From contig CAMCWG010000120.1 of assembly GCA_945882005.1 (NCBI GenBank), forward strand, positions 1 to 8,370: a DNA stretch of 8,370 bases. Reading direction: 5' to 3'. Both the position numbers and the translations under genes were made by a program. Position 1 is the stretch's first letter; each line of letters begins with the position of its first letter. The DNA is from Bordetella parapertussis. Its GTDB lineage: Bacteria > Pseudomonadota > Gammaproteobacteria > Burkholderiales > Burkholderiaceae_B. The notes beneath the pieces were generated by a model. It worked only from the letters and a program-made list of their open reading frames with translations, made no database searches and had not been told where the DNA came from. Positions 6,668 to 8,370 of this stretch are shown in pieces.

Positions 6668-7669
6668 TTAATCGCCCTGCAGGTTGATACGTTTGGCCAG
6701 GTCTTGCAGGAAAGCCGCTTCGCGCTTAATACGGTCATGAAACTCGGCAACCGGTTGCGCCACAGGCCAGGCAGCTTGGTCAGCAAGTGCGGCTTTCATG
6801 TCAGGTGCATGCGCGACTTGGTTCACCGCTTTTTGCATGGCCTCTAGCAAATCCATGGGTGTCTTACCCTGCGCGTACATGGCGTAACTCATTGTGATGT
6901 CGAAATCTTTAACACCAGCCTCTTGCATCGTCGGTACATTCGGGACGGCGGCTGAGCGCTTGGCACTCGTTACTGCCAGCGGGGTCAAGCGTCCGGCATT
7001 CATTAAATTACGCGCGGTCAGAATACTGGTGACCCCAACAGTAGTGACACCAGCAACAACATCAGTCATCAACGGGGCACCGCCTTTGTACGATACGCTG
7101 ACCATATCGAGCTTCTCGGCGTTGGCATACATCGCACCGACCATCTTGGTCATGTTCTCCGAACTGCCATAGGAATAGGTCTTAGGTTTTTCGCGCATAG
7201 CCTTGGTGAACTCGACCATCGTCTTGGCTGGGAAGGTGGACGCCGTCACAAAGATCAAGGGCGAATCGGCGACAACGGTGACGCCAGCAAGATCTTTGAA
7301 CGTGTCGTAAGGCATGTTCTTGGTCACGATTGGATTGATCAGGTGCGTGGACACCACCATCACAAAGGTATGCCCATCAGGCTCTGACTTGGCAACGATA
7401 TCTGTACCGATGATGCCATTCGCGCCGGGCTTGTTCTCAATAATGATGGTTTGCTTGAGGAGTGGCCCCAGTCCTTGCGCCAATTTGCGCGAGATGATGT
7501 CGGTGCCACCGCCAGCCGAATACGGGACGATGATGCGAATAGGTTTGGTCGGCCAGTTCGCAGTTTGGGCCTGTGAAGTGAGCGGTGCCGCGGCCATTAA
7601 GCCAGCTGTGGCAGCAACCCCTAAAGTAGCGATGAACTGACGGCGAAGGGGCTGAAGGGTGGTTTTCAA
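6668..7669 (-). CDS. Bug/TctC-family periplasmic solute-binding protein (tripartite tricarboxylate transporter type)
   Basis: This 333-residue exported binding protein belongs to the Bug (Bordetella uptake gene)/TctC family, which delivers carboxylates and other small organic compounds to TctAB-type carriers. The N-terminus has a twin-arginine-like LRRQFIATLG (8-17), a hydrophobic stretch to about residue 29 and a likely cleavage after Ser-Gln-Ala (32-34); export by Tat or Sec is plausible. The mature protein opens with the family signature WPTKPIRIIVPYSAGGGTD (39-57), followed by PGANGIIGTDIVAKSEPDGHT (81-101). The start is TTG at 7669: an AGGAG lies seven bases upstream, an in-frame TGA is at 7736-7738, and no other usual start codon lies between. 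No TctA or TctB membrane subunit is visible, so it may be an orphan using carriers encoded elsewhere, as is common in Burkholderiales. It is the first gene of the minus-strand run; the dioxygenase and CoA ligase follow, which suggests its ligand is their substrate. The ligand itself cannot be predicted. Confidence 0.93.
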   Translation of the reverse strand: MKTTLQPLRRQFIATLGVAATAGLMAAAPLTSQAQTANWPTKPIRIIVPYSAGGGTDIISRKLAQGLGPLLKQTIIIENKPGANGIIGTDIVAKSEPDGHTFVMVVSTHLINPIVTKNMPYDTFKDLAGVTVVADSPLIFVTASTFPAKTMVEFTKAMREKPKTYSYGSSENMTKMVGAMYANAEKLDMVSVSYKGGAPLMTDVVAGVTTVGVTSILTARNLMNAGRLTPLAVTSAKRSAAVPNVPTMQEAGVKDFDITMSYAMYAQGKTPMDLLEAMQKAVNQVAHAPDMKAALADQAAWPVAQPVAEFHDRIKREAAFLQDLAKRINLQGD

Positions 7670-7675
7670 GTTTTG

Positions 7676-7681
7676 TCTCCT
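7676..7681 (-). promoter_or_regulatory. Ribosome-binding site fixing the TTG start of the Bug/TctC gene
   Basis: The minus strand reads AGGAGA here, a near-consensus Shine-Dalgarno seven bases before the TTG at 7667-7669. It decides the start, because the frame has no ATG or GTG between the upstream in-frame TGA (7736-7738) and this point. The site lies inside a small inverted repeat, GTCTC/GAGAC (arms 7675-7679 and 7682-7686), which could weakly hide it in the mRNA. Confidence 0.8.
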
Positions 7682-7796
7682 GAGACGATTTATGTCTTTT
7701 ATGGTTATGTCGTTGTTATTCGGGGCGTTCGCCCGTCATGTTTATTTGTTTTTCTTTATTTTGCGCTGATTTTGACTGCGATGGGGCGCACGGTGG

Positions 7797-7805
7797 TGCT
7801 ATTCT
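7797..7805 (+). promoter_or_regulatory. Possible extended -10 promoter element for the transporter gene
   Basis: TGCTATTCT fits the extended -10 pattern TGnTAnnnT, with four of six matches in the hexamer. It would start transcription near 7812, giving a leader of roughly 17 bases before the ATG at 7829. No -35 at the right spacing is seen, which extended -10 promoters can tolerate. This is a visual match only. Confidence 0.25.
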
Positions 7806-7828
7806 TTGTCTTATAGGTACTTACCCGA

Positions 7829-8370
7829 ATGACTTCATCCTCCTCCTCACCCCCCCCCGTCGAGACTCCCGCCTCGCGACGCGAACTGCTGCTAGCCATG
7901 TCTGGCATTGCGGCGTCAGCCGTGGTGGTGGCCTTTGATGCCACGATTGTCAGTACGTCGCTCCCCCAAGTTGCGCAGGCGCTGGGTGACGTTGAGCTCT
8001 ATGCGTGGGTGGGTACGGGCTATTTTCTGGCCTCCGCTGTCACGATTCTGATTTTTGGGCGACTCGGCGATTTGTACGGTCGCAAGCCCTTGATGATGCT
8101 GTCGATGGCGATGGTGATGATTGGTTCGGTGTTATGTGGCCTATCGCAATCCATGCAGCAACTGATTCTCTTTAGAGTCCTGCAAGGGCTGGGTGGGGGC
8201 ATGATGATTGCCAGCACGTTTGCCGCGCCGGCGGATTTGTTTCCAGATCCCAAACGACGCGTACGTTGGATGCTAGTGGTCTCAATTACGTTTGCAGTAT
8301 CAAGCGGTCTAGGCCCGGTGATTGGCGGAGCAGTCACCCAGGCGCTTGGTTGGCGGGCCGCTTTTTTTGT
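7829..8370 (+). CDS. DHA2-type (EmrB/QacA-like) major facilitator transporter, N-terminal part (3' end outside window)
   Basis: The first 180 codons are visible and the frame runs off the window. The product would be a 12-14-helix inner-membrane proton antiporter of the drug:H+ antiporter-2 family. DHA2 landmarks are in order: D1-like FDATIVSTSLPQVAQALG (36-53) in helix 1, motif A GRLGDLYGRKP (77-87) in the loop between helices 2 and 3, motif B RVLQGLGGG with Arg116 (116-124), and motif C GLGPVIGG (160-167) followed by GWRAAFF. The ATG at 7829 is chosen because an in-frame TAG lies at 7814-7816; the next ATG (7898) would cut into helix 1. No clear Shine-Dalgarno precedes it. The N-terminal tail is unusual, with runs of serine and proline (residues 3-10) encoded by TCC repeats and a C9 tract. 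The transporter is divergent from the catabolic operon, so it may export a related compound or intermediate, but this is positional inference; general drug efflux is equally possible. Confidence 0.88.
   Translation, partial: MTSSSSSPPPVETPASRRELLLAMSGIAASAVVVAFDATIVSTSLPQVAQALGDVELYAWVGTGYFLASAVTILIFGRLGDLYGRKPLMMLSMAMVMIGSVLCGLSQSMQQLILFRVLQGLGGGMMIASTFAAPADLFPDPKRRVRWMLVVSITFAVSSGLGPVIGGAVTQALGWRAAFF
7850..7858 (+). repeat. C9 homopolymer within the start of the transporter gene
   Basis: Nine consecutive cytosines encode Pro8-Pro10 of the transporter, just after three TCC codons (7838-7846). With nine bases the ATG at 7829 is in frame with the whole transporter. Gain or loss of one base would abolish it, since the next in-frame ATG lies inside the first helix. 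The tract could permit slipped-strand on/off switching or be a site of sequencing error. Confidence 0.7.

Larger units (their letters stand above)
7670..7828. promoter_or_regulatory. Divergent intergenic region carrying promoters of the catabolic operon and the transporter gene
   Basis: These 159 bases separate two divergently transcribed units, so promoters in both directions are expected. Visible structure includes a G+C-rich inverted repeat GGGCG-TT-CGCCC (7723-7734), a T-rich stretch (about 7741-7762), and a TTGACT (7772-7777) on the + strand. The TTGACT lies 22 bases from the nearest plausible -10, so it is not a standard pair. The minus strand shows TATAAG (7810-7815) without a convincing -35. 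No regulator gene adjoins the region within the window, so any controlling protein is unidentified. The inverted repeat is the best operator candidate, but this rests on symmetry alone. Confidence 0.5.

Noticed and set aside
7738..7938. A 66-codon + strand frame starting at 7738 across the divergent spacer
   Set aside because: It overlaps the transporter start in a different frame, has no ribosome-binding site and gives a product without recognisable features.
8020..8337. A 105-codon minus-strand frame opposite the transporter gene
   Set aside because: The + strand encodes DHA2 motifs A, B and C in order across these bases, so the minus frame is a shadow.
1..8370. CRISPR arrays, tRNA or rRNA genes, insertion sequences, phage or defence genes
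   Set aside because: No regularly spaced repeats, tRNA-like cloverleaf, transposase motifs or terminal inverted repeats were seen. Coding genes account for nearly all of the window.

Overview
The window reads as a piece of a proteobacterial chromosome, most likely from the Burkholderiales. I would guess an Alcaligenaceae-like lineage, but the sequence does not settle the family. The clues are a Bug/TctC-type periplasmic binding protein, an expanded family typical of that order. It sits in a short catabolic operon with a TauD-type dioxygenase and an acyl-CoA ligase. Two sampled 60-base lines from core genes have 50-53% G+C, whereas two lines from one gene (2678-3811) have only 33-35%.

Layout from left to right. 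The + strand begins with the last 109 codons of an SGNH-type domain, probably the C-terminus of an OafA-like O-acyltransferase (1-330). It converges, with only 3 bases between stop codons, on a run of six minus-strand genes (7669 down to 334). In transcription order these are: a Bug/TctC solute-binding protein, a Fe(II)/2-oxoglutarate dioxygenase, an AMP-forming acyl-CoA synthetase, a membrane-anchored SGNH-fold protein, a WecA/WbpL-type polyprenyl-phosphate sugar-1-phosphate transferase and a GT4 glycosyltransferase. A 159-base divergent intergenic region (7670-7828) then separates this run from the first 180 codons of a DHA2-type major facilitator transporter on the + strand, which is cut by the window end.

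There are two functional blocks. The right block (3845-7669, plus perhaps the divergent transporter) looks like uptake and activation of an unidentified organic acid. The binding protein would capture it, the dioxygenase would hydroxylate or cleave it, and the ligase would convert the acid to its CoA thioester. Tight spacing (22 bases, then an ATGA overlap) supports one operon. The left block (1-3811) belongs to surface polysaccharide or O-antigen synthesis. WecA/WbpL starts the lipid-linked glycan, the GT4 enzyme adds a sugar, and the two SGNH proteins may add or remove acyl groups. The standalone SGNH gene lies at the junction of the blocks, 33 bases behind the ligase gene, and its low G+C suggests it was acquired separately.

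I saw no tRNA, rRNA, CRISPR array, insertion sequence or phage gene. I found no clearly undescribed multi-gene system. The most useful leads are the A+T-rich SGNH gene at the junction, the substrate-unknown catabolic trio, and a C9 tract near the start of the transporter gene.
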